Assembly: GCA_017471765.1 (NCBI GenBank)
Contig: JAFURT010000020.1
Span: 20,903 to 84,902, forward strand
Length of the DNA: 64,000 nt
Origin: Clostridia bacterium
GTDB taxonomy: Bacteria; Bacillota; Clostridia; Oscillospirales; Acutalibacteraceae
Direction of reading: 5' to 3'
Below the pieces are notes generated by a model that saw only the letters and a list, made by a program, of their open reading frames with translations, searched no databases and had not been told where the DNA came from. Positions 17,011 to 24,285 of this stretch are shown one piece after another (position 1 is the stretch's first letter; each line of letters begins with the position of its first letter). The position numbers and the translations under genes are program-made.

Positions 17011-17740
17011 GGCGGTCACCTCCCATCGGGAAGGCTGTGCGGAACGCCTCGGAGGCGAACACATCGGCCGGAGACCCCTTAGCCAGCACCTTGCGGTCCA
17101 ACAGCACCACCCGGTCGGCATGCCGGCGGACATACTGCAGGTCGTGGGAAATGAGCAAAATCACCATATCCTCCAGCCGCAGCTGCTCCAACAGGGCATA
17201 CACCTGCTGGAGACCGGACTCGTCCACCCCGGACACCGGCTCGTCCAGAATCAGCATATCCGGATGGGGCCGGGTAGCGATGGCCAGCAGCACACGCTGT
17301 AATTCTCCCCCCGACAGCCGCCCGGCAGGCTTATCCAGCAGACCGGCGGCATTAAACTTGGCAAAGTGGGCTTCTATCTCCCGGCGCAGACGCCGGGGGA
17401 TCGGCAGAAATGCCGGCCAGCGGCTGGTATAGGTCACCGCCAGATCCAGCACCGTGGCCGGTGTACCCGGGTCGATATTCAGGCTCTGGGGCACATAGCC
17501 GATCCGGGGCTTTTTCTTCGCCGGGATACCGTCATGGCCGGAAAACACCACCTCGCCCTCATGGGACAGCTCTCCCAGGATGGCCTTGAACAGGGTGCTC
17601 TTACCGGCACCGTTGCGCCCGATAAACGCCGTAATCTCGCCGCAGTGGGCGTGGAGGCTTACGTCCTCCACCAGCGGCTGACCGCCCACACGCACGGTGA
17701 TGTGATTGATTTTTAAACAATGCAAGCCACAGGTACTCAT
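17003..17740 (-). CDS. Zinc/manganese ABC transporter ATP-binding protein
   Basis: The 245-residue ATPase has Walker A GRNGAGKST (41-49), Q-loop YVPQ (82-85), ABC signature LSGGELQ (142-148), Walker B MLILDEP (162-168) and switch His199 in LLISHDL. Length and motif spacing are those of ZnuC-like proteins. It is the middle gene of the binding protein-ATPase-permease operon, overlapping the binding protein gene by 4 bases and the permease by 8, which implies coupled translation. Confidence 0.93.
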   Translation of the reverse strand: MSTCGLHCLKINHITVRVGGQPLVEDVSLHAHCGEITAFIGRNGAGKSTLFKAILGELSHEGEVVFSGHDGIPAKKKPRIGYVPQSLNIDPGTPATVLDLAVTYTSRWPAFLPIPRRLRREIEAHFAKFNAAGLLDKPAGRLSGGELQRVLLAIATRPHPDMLILDEPVSGVDESGLQQVYALLEQLRLEDMVILLISHDLQYVRRHADRVVLLDRKVLAKGSPADVFASEAFRTAFPMGGDRHE

Positions 17741-18684
17741 GGCGTTTCCTCCGTTAGTTTTTCCAACAGCCTCAAATTTCGCTCCATCGCCGCCAGCCAG
17801 TCGGTGGCGTTGCCCTCGCCGGTAACAGCGGTATCGATGGCCAGCACCTGGGCTCCCGGCACCAGGCTATCCACCGCCGTATACCGCACGGCATACTGGC
17901 TGTCATACAGCAGAAGCGCCGTCGGATTCTCGGCCACCACCTGCCCGGCCGTCGTCAGGTCGGCGGCAGACAGCCCGGCATCCGTTCCGGCCTGCAAGGT
18001 CACCGCCGGGGAGAGCCCCACATCCCGGGCGAAATACAGCAGAGAATCGTGGAAGGTGACACACACCTTGCCGGGTAATTTCTCCACCGCCTGCCGGAGC
18101 TTCTCCCCCATCTCCAGCACCTGCCGGCGATAGGCCGCCCCATTGGCGGTATAGGCCGCCGCATGGGCCGGGTCGAGGGCGCACATGGCCTCGGTCACCG
18201 CCGCCACCTGGGCCGCATAGCCGCTGGGGCTTGTCCAGATATGTTCGTTATAGGTATGGTCGTGGTGGTGCTCCTCCTCATGGTCGTGGGTGTCCTCGGA
18301 GGCACACAGCAGCTCCACGTCGGCTCCGGTATCCACCACCGTAGCCTCCAACGTGGGCAGCAGGTCATCCAAAAACACCTCGGCACCTGCCCCGTTGAGC
18401 AGAAGCAGGTCTGCCTGCTGTAAGGCGATGCGGTCTGCCGGGGACAGCTGGTAGTCATGCAGGCAACCGTCGGCACTGCCGGACAGCCGCCCCAGCACCA
18501 CCCCGTCGGTATCCCCGATGACCGCCTTGGCCGCCACGTACAGGGGGTACACGGTGGTCACCGCCCGGGGACGGTCATCCACCGCCCGGTGGGTGCCCGC
18601 AAACAGGGTCAGCCCCATAGATACCAGCAGAATTACCGCCAGCACCAGCGCCACCGGGCCATAATAACGTAGGGTTTGTTTCAT
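17737..18684 (-). CDS. Metal ABC transporter substrate-binding protein, probably zinc
   Basis: The 315-residue cluster A-I binding protein (ZnuA/TroA type) begins with a hydrophobic anchor (10-30) but has no lipobox Cys, so it appears held by an uncleaved or ordinary signal segment. Probable ligands are His76 (LHDYQLSP), His148 in NEHIWTSP and the His of VTFHDSLLYFARD near 207. A flexible His-rich loop (DTHDHEEEHHHDH, 131-143) is typical of zinc rather than manganese binders. AGGAG stands seven bases before the ATG. The palindrome at 18703-18719 probably controls the operon. Confidence 0.9.
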   Translation of the reverse strand: MKQTLRYYGPVALVLAVILLVSMGLTLFAGTHRAVDDRPRAVTTVYPLYVAAKAVIGDTDGVVLGRLSGSADGCLHDYQLSPADRIALQQADLLLLNGAGAEVFLDDLLPTLEATVVDTGADVELLCASEDTHDHEEEHHHDHTYNEHIWTSPSGYAAQVAAVTEAMCALDPAHAAAYTANGAAYRRQVLEMGEKLRQAVEKLPGKVCVTFHDSLLYFARDVGLSPAVTLQAGTDAGLSAADLTTAGQVVAENPTALLLYDSQYAVRYTAVDSLVPGAQVLAIDTAVTGEGNATDWLAAMERNLRLLEKLTEETP

Positions 18685-18702
18685 GGAATTGCTCCTATTT
18701 TC

Positions 18703-18719
18703 ATATACAAATAGTATAT
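18703..18719. promoter_or_regulatory. Palindromic operator candidate before the metal importer
   Basis: ATATAC and GTATAT form a perfect 6-bp dyad with a 5-base spacer 19 bases upstream of the binding-protein start codon. Its position across the likely promoter suits a metal-dependent repressor (Zur-, MntR- or AdcR-like), but it does not match a consensus I can name. Confidence 0.45.
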
Positions 18720-18731
18720 TTTACTTCTAAT

Positions 18732-19280
18732 TCAACCGTTCGTACGGTTTTTACCGTCTAAAATCCGGTGGGCGCCGGTTTTTTCCAGCACCTTGGCCAG
18801 CAGAAGGCCGCCGCCGATACAAGCCACCGCTTGACCGGCCGCCACCAGTCCTACCTGGATGCTCCACACCTGCAGGGTGAACACCGGGGACACCAGCGCC
18901 AGTTCTGTGCCCACGATGAGGGCATTGGTCACCACCGGCGGCAGAGTGGACAATACCGGCAGACCCAGCGTACGGCGGCCACGCCACCGCCAGGAAAGCC
19001 AGGCGGCCACACCGGTGGCCAACGTGCCCAGCAGGATATCCAGCGCACCGGCGATGTTGCTGCCCATGGTCAGGCCGATGAGATTGGACAGCATACAGCC
19101 CACAATCAGCCCCGGTACGGCGGCCGGCGTATAGGCGGCCAGGATGGTGAGCAACTCCGACACCCGGCATTGCACCAGGCCAAAGGATATGGGTGCCAGG
19201 CAAATGGTCAGCGCTGTGTACAAGGCGGCAATCACCGCCGTGGTGGTGATAAAGATCACCCGGTTATGGCTTTGTTGCAT
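18732..19280 (-). CDS. queT: QueT-family queuosine precursor transporter
   Basis: The 182-residue membrane protein has about five hydrophobic segments and the QueT-type text PISFGLVQCRVSELLTILAAYTP (about 31-53) and GLTMGSNIAGALDILLGTLAT. It probably is the substrate-binding S component of an energy-coupling-factor importer for preQ1 or a related queuosine precursor. The assignment is strongly backed by the preQ1-I riboswitch in its leader. The TTATTTT-like AT-rich stretch before the ATG follows the riboswitch AAGGGGA, which doubles as the ribosome binding site. Confidence 0.88.
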   Translation of the reverse strand: MQQSHNRVIFITTTAVIAALYTALTICLAPISFGLVQCRVSELLTILAAYTPAAVPGLIVGCMLSNLIGLTMGSNIAGALDILLGTLATGVAAWLSWRWRGRRTLGLPVLSTLPPVVTNALIVGTELALVSPVFTLQVWSIQVGLVAAGQAVACIGGGLLLAKVLEKTGAHRILDGKNRTNG

Positions 19281-19286
19281 AAAAAA

Positions 19287-19330
19287 TCCCCTTAGTTTTG
19301 TTTTAGGTCAGGATGGTTTCGAACTGACCA
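19287..19330 (-). promoter_or_regulatory. preQ1-I riboswitch controlling queT
   Basis: The minus strand reads stem GGTCAG (plus 19324-19329), loop with TTCGAAACCATC, stem CTGACC (plus 19306-19311), an A-rich tail TAAAACAAAA and then CTAAGG (plus 19290-19295). This matches the class I preQ1 aptamer: short P1 hairpin, A-rich minor-groove strand, and a 3' CUAAGG pairing back to the loop. The pseudoknot strand overlaps the ribosome binding sequence AAGGGGA, so ligand binding should block translation of queT. There is no terminator hairpin after it. Confidence 0.85.
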
Positions 19331-19336
19331 TTTAAA

Positions 19337-19637
19337 CGACCCGGCCCTGTACGGCTGTCTCGCTACTGTGAGAAGCTTTCAGCTCCAGCGCCGATTCATT
19401 GTTTTACTGTTGCGACCCGGCTCTCTGCGGCTGTCTCACTTGTGTGCAAAGCAATCCGTTTCTGCGCCGTTTCGTTGTTTTACTATGCGACCCGGCTCTC
19501 TGCGGCTGTCTTGCTTGTTGCAAGAAGCTGTCAGCCCCGGCGCCGATTCGTTGTTTTACTGTTGCGACCCGGCTCTCTGCGGCTGTCTTGCTTGTTGCAA
19601 GAAGCTGTCAGCCCCGGCGCCGATTCGTTGTTTTCGT
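19337..19637. repeat. Four tandem copies of a ~76-bp repeat
   Basis: Units start at CGACCCGG at 19337, 19413, 19488 and 19565 (spacing 76, 75, 77). Copies three and four are almost identical; one and two are diverged. Each unit carries CGGCTCTCTGCGGCTGTCT and CGCCGATTCGTTGTTTT or close variants. No open gene runs through them in the queT direction. The function is unknown. The following DNA to 19680 is unremarkable. Confidence 0.85.
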
Positions 19638-19684
19638 AGGGGAGAGGCTCTGCCCCCTCCCGAAAGATTCTTGTAAACCCTGAC

Positions 19685-19850
19685 GGGCGAACGCAGTTCG
19701 CCCCTACGATGTGGATTGCGGTTTGTGCGGATGTTCCCGGGACGTCGAGGCGCCGTCCCCCACGGTATCGAGTTGGAGGCAATCCGTAGGGAATGGATTT
19801 ATCCATTCCGTTTTGCGGGCGAACGCAGTTCGCCCCTACGATGTGGATTG
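19685..19850. repeat. Palindromic repeats of the REP/BIME type
   Basis: Two copies of the palindrome GGGCGAAC-GCA-GTTCGCCC followed by CTACG occur at 19685-19708 and 19817-19840. The second is preceded by GGAATGGATTTATCCATTCC, itself a palindrome, and by the same flank found in the array at 21432-21797. They belong to a dispersed family in this genome, presumably once moved by a transposase like the broken one at 3022-3320. Confidence 0.8.
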
Positions 19851-19880
19851 TGCATCCTCCGTAAGGGCTTGCCATGCCTC

Positions 19881-20609
19881 TTATTCCCCGACTGTGTACC
19901 GAAACTCCCGGCCCACCTTCTCCCGGGTGACCAGCTCCAATGCCATCAGCAGCTTCAGGGTGCCATTCAGCTTCCGGCCTTGCAAGCGGCTTAGCTTGCC
20001 GAACTGCGCCGCCGTAAAAGTATCCGGCAGGCCCTCCGGCAACAGCACCCGGTAATCCGCCGGGGCGTGTAGCGTCACGCTGTCCCCCAGCGCCACCGGC
20101 AGTCGGTCTGCCCGGTGTGAGCCACGTTTGCCGTCCCGGCTCCAGCCATCGGCCAGCCGTTGCTCCTCCACATCCAACAGCACCAGCCGCAGGGTCAGGT
20201 TGGGATGGGTAAGGCAGGGCAGGATGTAAATCAGCTCCGCCCCGGCATCCGTCCATGTGCCGGTTTTGGGGGACCGGCGAGGCGGCGTGGCCTCCCCGGT
20301 TTCCGGGTGAATCCAGCGCACCCATTTGCGGCGCACCAGCGGATACACCACCGTCACCGGATAGGATTCCAGCAATTTTTGCAGTTTGGGGCGAAAGCCG
20401 GAAAAATTCCCGGTCTGGATCTCCGTCACCCGCACCCCATCAAAAATATCCGCCACGCACCCCTCCGGCAGAGGCATCTCATGGTGGGTCATATCCTCAT
20501 CCAGCCACAGCTTCAGGGTGGCATGGAGGGTTTTCTCTTTCAGTATGCCGATGCCCCCGGGGCGAACCTGCCCTGTACGCACCAGCGCCAGTGCTTCCTC
20601 AAATTCCAT
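19881..20609 (-). CDS. Uncharacterised protein with nuclease-like motif
   Basis: The 242-residue soluble protein begins MEFEEALALVRTGQVRPGGIG and is cysteine-poor. The text VADIFDGVRVTEIQTGNF (about 52-69) has the Asp...Glu-X-Gln spacing of a PD-(D/E)XK nuclease-like core, and the rest is rich in Arg, Trp and Leu. I do not recognise a named family; similar proteins are usually called hypothetical. The ATG at 20609 is chosen over an upstream start because the preceding thioesterase gene overlaps it by 11 bases. Nuclease activity is inference only. Confidence 0.6.
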   Translation of the reverse strand: MEFEEALALVRTGQVRPGGIGILKEKTLHATLKLWLDEDMTHHEMPLPEGCVADIFDGVRVTEIQTGNFSGFRPKLQKLLESYPVTVVYPLVRRKWVRWIHPETGEATPPRRSPKTGTWTDAGAELIYILPCLTHPNLTLRLVLLDVEEQRLADGWSRDGKRGSHRADRLPVALGDSVTLHAPADYRVLLPEGLPDTFTAAQFGKLSRLQGRKLNGTLKLLMALELVTREKVGREFRYTVGE

Positions 20610-21348
20610 CGGCCGCCCCCAGCACCACCCGGGCGGCAAAAGCGCTACCCCGGTCGTGGTCGCCCCGGACAAACAGGCTCTCCCCCTCTGTCCCGGCGGT
20701 CATGGTCAGGGTATCCCCCAGCCGGCTCTCCCCGGCAAAGTGCAACTGCACATCCACCGGCTGTCGTCCAGCCGGCTCCACCGGCAGAAAATCCCACAGC
20801 AGGTCGGCATAGTGGGTGTTGTTCATGTGGCCGTTGCGGTCAATATCCGACCGGCGCACCCGGTACTCCCCCACCGTCTCCATTGCCGGCAGGCGGAACC
20901 GCTCCGGGTCGGTGCAGGCCACCCCACGGCGAGGCTCCGGCATGGCGGCCAGCCGCATGAACTCGTCCCCACGCAACAGGCGGTGGTCCTCCACCGCCAC
21001 CAGAGCAAACTGCATCACCCCCTGGATGAGCACCTCGCCGGCCGCATCCATCCACTCATAACAGCGCAAAAACCGGGGGCCTTTACGCTCCCGGTGCCAG
21101 GTGGTCAGGGTGACCGCTTCCTCCATGGCCGGCATCCGCCGGATGGTGGCGTGCCACCGGGAGGCCACAAAGGCGATGCCCTGTTCTCCCAAATCTTTCC
21201 AGCCAAGTCCACCGGGCCGGAGGTGCTGTTCCGCCGCCTCCTGCTGATACCGCAGGACAGCAGACAACCGCAACCTATCCCCCTCGCCCACGTCGTAGGA
21301 GGCGATTTTTATAGGAAACTGGTATTCTGTCTGTATATTTTGCGCCAT
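20599..21348 (-). CDS. Acyl-ACP thioesterase
   Basis: The 249-residue protein belongs to the bacterial FatA/FatB-like acyl-ACP thioesterases with tandem hot-dog domains. It would release free fatty acids from acyl carrier protein in the cytosol. The motif SDIDRNGHMNNTHYADLLWD (167-186) holds the catalytic Asn172 and His174 of DxNxHxNN. In the first domain QHLRPGGLGWKDLGEQGIAFVASR is also typical. The following nuclease-like gene overlaps it by 11 bases. DNA from 21349 to 21430 shows no gene. Confidence 0.88.
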   Translation of the reverse strand: MAQNIQTEYQFPIKIASYDVGEGDRLRLSAVLRYQQEAAEQHLRPGGLGWKDLGEQGIAFVASRWHATIRRMPAMEEAVTLTTWHRERKGPRFLRCYEWMDAAGEVLIQGVMQFALVAVEDHRLLRGDEFMRLAAMPEPRRGVACTDPERFRLPAMETVGEYRVRRSDIDRNGHMNNTHYADLLWDFLPVEPAGRQPVDVQLHFAGESRLGDTLTMTAGTEGESLFVRGDHDRGSAFAARVVLGAADGI

Positions 21349-21431
21349 AATATACGCTCCGTTAATTAAATTCGTTAGTCCTGGGGGTGTTCTGGCCGTT
21401 TTTCAGCCAATCTTCGTGCGGCCGGTATATG

Positions 21432-21797
21432 GGACATCGAGGTGCCGTCCCCTGCGGTATCGGGTTGGAGGCAATCCGTAGGGAATGGATTTATCCATTC
21501 CGTTTTGCGGGCGAACACAGTTCGCCCCTACGGTGCGGTGTGTGCAAACCCTGGCGGTACGTCGAGGCGCCGTCCCCTACGGTATCGGGTCGGACGCAAT
21601 CCGTAGGGAATGGATTTATCCATTCCGTTTTGCGGGCGAACACAGTTCGCCCCTACGGTGCGGGTCGTGCAAACCCTGGCGGGACATCGAGGTGCCGTCC
21701 CCTACGGTATCGGGTCGGACGCAATCCGTAGGGAATGGATTTATCCATTCCGTTTTGCGGGCGAACACAGTTCGCCCCTACGGTGCGGTGTGTGCAG
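21432..21797. repeat. Tandem array of a 125-bp palindromic repeat, about three copies
   Basis: Units are phased by TCGAGG at 21437, 21562 and 21687, exactly 125 bases apart. Each contains the palindromes GGAATGGATTTATCCATTCC and GGGCGAACACAGTTCGCCC (21509, 21634, 21759). The copies differ at only a few positions, so amplification is recent. Although the strand is open in several frames, the translations merely repeat and no ribosome binding site is present. It separates the thioesterase gene from parB. Confidence 0.88.
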
Positions 21798-21831
21798 ATT
21801 TTATCGGACGATTCGTGAATCGCCCTCACCT

Positions 21832-22689
21832 TTATGCCTCGCTGTCCGCCAGCTTGTTGGCCAGCGCGCGCAGGTCGTCGGCGTCAAAGAACTCCACCTG
21901 CAGGGTGCCTCCCTTGGTGCCGGCGGTAATCTTCACCTGCCGCCCCAGGCTCTCCCGGAGAGCCAGCTCCACCTCATCATAGAAATGCTCCCGCTTTTTC
22001 GGCTTTTTCTCCGGCTTGGGGGCGGCCTTGGCGGCCTTCGCCAGCCGTTCCAGCTCCCGGACAGACAGCCCCCGTTCCACAGCGGCGGTGGCGGCGGCCA
22101 CCTGGGCCTCCTCCCCCTCAAACGCCAGCACCGTCCGGGCCGCACCGGCGGACAGCGCCCCGGCAGACACCATCTCCGCTACCGGCTGGGGCAACTGCAA
22201 CAAACGCAGGGCGTTGGCCACCGCCGGGCGGGATTTGTTCACCACCTGGGCGGCCTGCTCCTGGGTCATGCCGTAATTTTCCATCAGCGTCTGGTAACCC
22301 AGCGCCTCTTCCATGGGATTCAGGTCCTCACGCTGGAGATTTTCGATCAGCGCCAGCTCGGCCGCTTGCTGTTCGGTCATCTCCCGGATAATCACCGGCA
22401 CCTCGGTCAGCCCGGCCATCCGGGAAGCACGCCAGCGGCGCTCACCGGCCACCAGCTGATAACTACCGTCCGGCATGGGACGCACCAGCAGAGGCTGTAA
22501 CACCCCATGCTGAGCAATGGAGGCCGCCAGATCGGCCAGCGCCTCCTCATCAAACTGTTTCCGGGGCTGGTCCCGGTTGGGGACGATCTCCTCCAGGGGC
22601 AGGGTGACACTGCTCACCCCATCCTCCATGGTGTTCTGCATAAATAGTACATCCAGGCCCTTGCCCAGACCGCCAATCTTTTTCGCCAT
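21832..22689 (-). CDS. parB: Chromosome partitioning protein ParB/Spo0J
   Basis: The 285-residue CTP-dependent clamp binds parS and loads condensin near the origin. The ParB/sulfiredoxin-like domain contains [19 protein letters not shown] (40-58), GERRWRA (82-88) and [14 protein letters not shown] (116-129). A helix-turn-helix follows at about 140-165 ([24 protein letters not shown]), then a Lys/Pro linker and a carboxyl dimerisation domain. It sits 14 bases downstream of parA in one operon. Three perfect parS sites lie in this window at 35173, 37857 and 41069. Confidence 0.95.
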   Translation of the reverse strand: MAKKIGGLGKGLDVLFMQNTMEDGVSSVTLPLEEIVPNRDQPRKQFDEEALADLAASIAQHGVLQPLLVRPMPDGSYQLVAGERRWRASRMAGLTEVPVIIREMTEQQAAELALIENLQREDLNPMEEALGYQTLMENYGMTQEQAAQVVNKSRPAVANALRLLQLPQPVAEMVSAGALSAGAARTVLAFEGEEAQVAAATAAVERGLSVRELERLAKAAKAAPKPEKKPKKREHFYDEVELALRESLGRQVKITAGTKGGTLQVEFFDADDLRALANKLADSEA

Positions 22690-22703
22690 CTCTGCGCTCC
22701 TCC

Positions 22704-23465
22704 TTACTGCTTCTGCAGAATCTCCTCCGCCAGCGCCAGATAAGCCTTGGCGCCCTTGGAGGCCTTGTCATAATAGTTGATGGGCCGCCCGAAGCTGGGG
22801 GCCTCTGCCAGACGCACTGTCCGGGGGATGACGGTGGCGTACACCCGGCGGGGGAAGAACTTCTTAACCTCGGCCACCACCTGCTGGGTCAGGTTGGTGC
22901 GGCCATCATACATGGTAAACAGCACCCCTTCCAGTTCCAGGGTGGGATTATACAGCCGCTTGACCTGCCGCACGGTGGCGATCAGCTGGGACAGACCCTC
23001 CAGGGCATAATACTCCGGCTGGGCCGGGATGAGGAAGGTATCCGCCGCCACCAGGGCGTTGAGGGTCAGAAGCCCCAGCGCCGGAGGACAGTCGATGAAG
23101 ATAAAATCGTATTTTTCCCGGCAGGGGGCGAGGGCCGCTTTCAGCCGGCTTTCCCGGCGGGCCAGCTCCACCATCTCGATCTCTGCCCCGGCCAGCGCCA
23201 CGCTGGAGGGGATGACCGCCAGTCCCGCAAAACCGGTAGGCAAAATCGCCTGCTCCACCGGGGCTTCCCCGGTCAGCAGGTCATAGGTAGACCGCTTCAC
23301 CTGCCGCTTGTCCACTCCCACACCGCTGGTGGCATTCCCCTGGGGGTCGATATCCACCAGCAAGCAACGCTTGCCCAGCTCCCCCAGCGCCGCCGCCAGA
23401 TTCACCGCCGAGGTGGTTTTTCCCACGCCACCCTTCTGGGTGACCACTGCGATAATCTTCGCCAT
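22704..23465 (-). CDS. parA: Chromosome partitioning ATPase ParA/Soj
   Basis: This 253-residue Walker-type ATPase has the deviant Walker A KGGVGKTT (11-18), the A' motif DIDPQGNATSG (about 38-48) and Walker B FIFIDCPPALG. It forms ATP-dependent dimers on DNA, drives origin segregation together with ParB and, in Bacillus, modulates DnaA. It is the first gene of parA-parB, with AAGGATAAAGAGCT before the ATG. Confidence 0.95.
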   Translation of the reverse strand: MAKIIAVVTQKGGVGKTTSAVNLAAALGELGKRCLLVDIDPQGNATSGVGVDKRQVKRSTYDLLTGEAPVEQAILPTGFAGLAVIPSSVALAGAEIEMVELARRESRLKAALAPCREKYDFIFIDCPPALGLLTLNALVAADTFLIPAQPEYYALEGLSQLIATVRQVKRLYNPTLELEGVLFTMYDGRTNLTQQVVAEVKKFFPRRVYATVIPRTVRLAEAPSFGRPINYYDKASKGAKAYLALAEEILQKQ

Positions 23466-23488
23466 AGCTCTTTATCCTTCCTTACCTA

Positions 23489-24133
23489 TCAGTTCTCAAA
23501 GGGGCGCACACGGGGCATATCCCAGTGAAACACCGATGCCAGCACCCGCACCACCGTAATACACCCGATGCCGGCGGCCATCGCCGGCAACTCGCCATAA
23601 GGGTACAGCACATAATACACCACACAGCCAAACAGCGCCGCCACCACGTACACCCGCTTGTACAGCACAAAGGGCACCCGACAGCACAGCAGGTCACGGA
23701 GCATGCCGCCTCCCGCCGCCGTCACCAGCCCCAGGAACAAGGTCAACAGCAGGTTGTCGCCGTATCCGGCAGAAATGGAGGCACGCACGCCAATCATAGC
23801 ATAAGCACCCAGCCCCACCGCATCAAAGAGATTGATGATGTTATCCACCAAGCGGCGCCTGGTTTGTATGCGGGTATACAAAAGGAGCGCCAACAGAAAC
23901 ACCAGCAGAGAGGTGGCCAGGGCGGCCAGCAGAAATTCATTCTCCACAAACGCCTGGGGCGGTGTACGGCCCAGCATCACATCCCGTAGGATACCGCCGC
24001 CCACAGCGGTCACCGTACCCAGCACCAGCACGCCGACCAGGTCCATGCCCCGGTCTACGGCGGTCAGCGCCCCGGAAACGCCGCAGGCTACTGTCCCCAC
24101 CATGGTGGTTGCCCACAGAAGCTGCTCTTCCAC
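23489..24133 (-). CDS. TRIC-family cation channel protein (UPF0126)
   Basis: The 214-residue membrane protein has seven hydrophobic segments in two similar halves, each with the Gly-rich motif VTAVGGGILRDVMLGRTPP (38-56) or VTAAGGGMLRDLLCCRVP (near 140). These are the hallmarks of prokaryotic TRIC channels, homotrimeric K+ or Na+ channels formerly called UPF0126/YicG. The start is GTG with GGGGGG upstream. It ends 23 bases before parA on the same strand, so it may be cotranscribed with parA-parB. Promoter TTTACA-17-TACACT lies upstream (minus strand, about 24165-24193). Confidence 0.88.
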   Translation of the reverse strand: MEEQLLWATTMVGTVACGVSGALTAVDRGMDLVGVLVLGTVTAVGGGILRDVMLGRTPPQAFVENEFLLAALATSLLVFLLALLLYTRIQTRRRLVDNIINLFDAVGLGAYAMIGVRASISAGYGDNLLLTLFLGLVTAAGGGMLRDLLCCRVPFVLYKRVYVVAALFGCVVYYVLYPYGELPAMAAGIGCITVVRVLASVFHWDMPRVRPFEN

Positions 24134-24235
24134 ACCGTTCCCCCCTCTTTTCTATCATACCTATATAGTGTAACACATCTCGGGGGCTGTGTAAATGGTT
24201 TTTCCTCCCCACACGCAAAATTTTTATAACAGAAA

Positions 24236-24264
24236 ACCGCCTGCCGGATTTTCCGACAGGCGGT
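24236..24264 (-). terminator. Terminator of uraA
   Basis: A 13-base arm with one mismatch (24236-24248 with 24252-24264) follows the uraA stop by about 20 bases, with TTTTCTGTT on the minus strand after the stem. Confidence 0.65.
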
Positions 24265-24285
24265 AGGGAAACACAGCAGAGACGC

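Noticed and set aside
19337-19637. Cluster of tRNA genes suggested by the 76-base period
   Set aside because: No cloverleaf, T-arm or anticodon arm can be formed consistently in the units.
21485-21982. Short repeated proteins read from the 125-bp array
   Set aside because: Translations repeat with the DNA period in several frames and no start signals exist; the DNA palindromes are the conserved feature.
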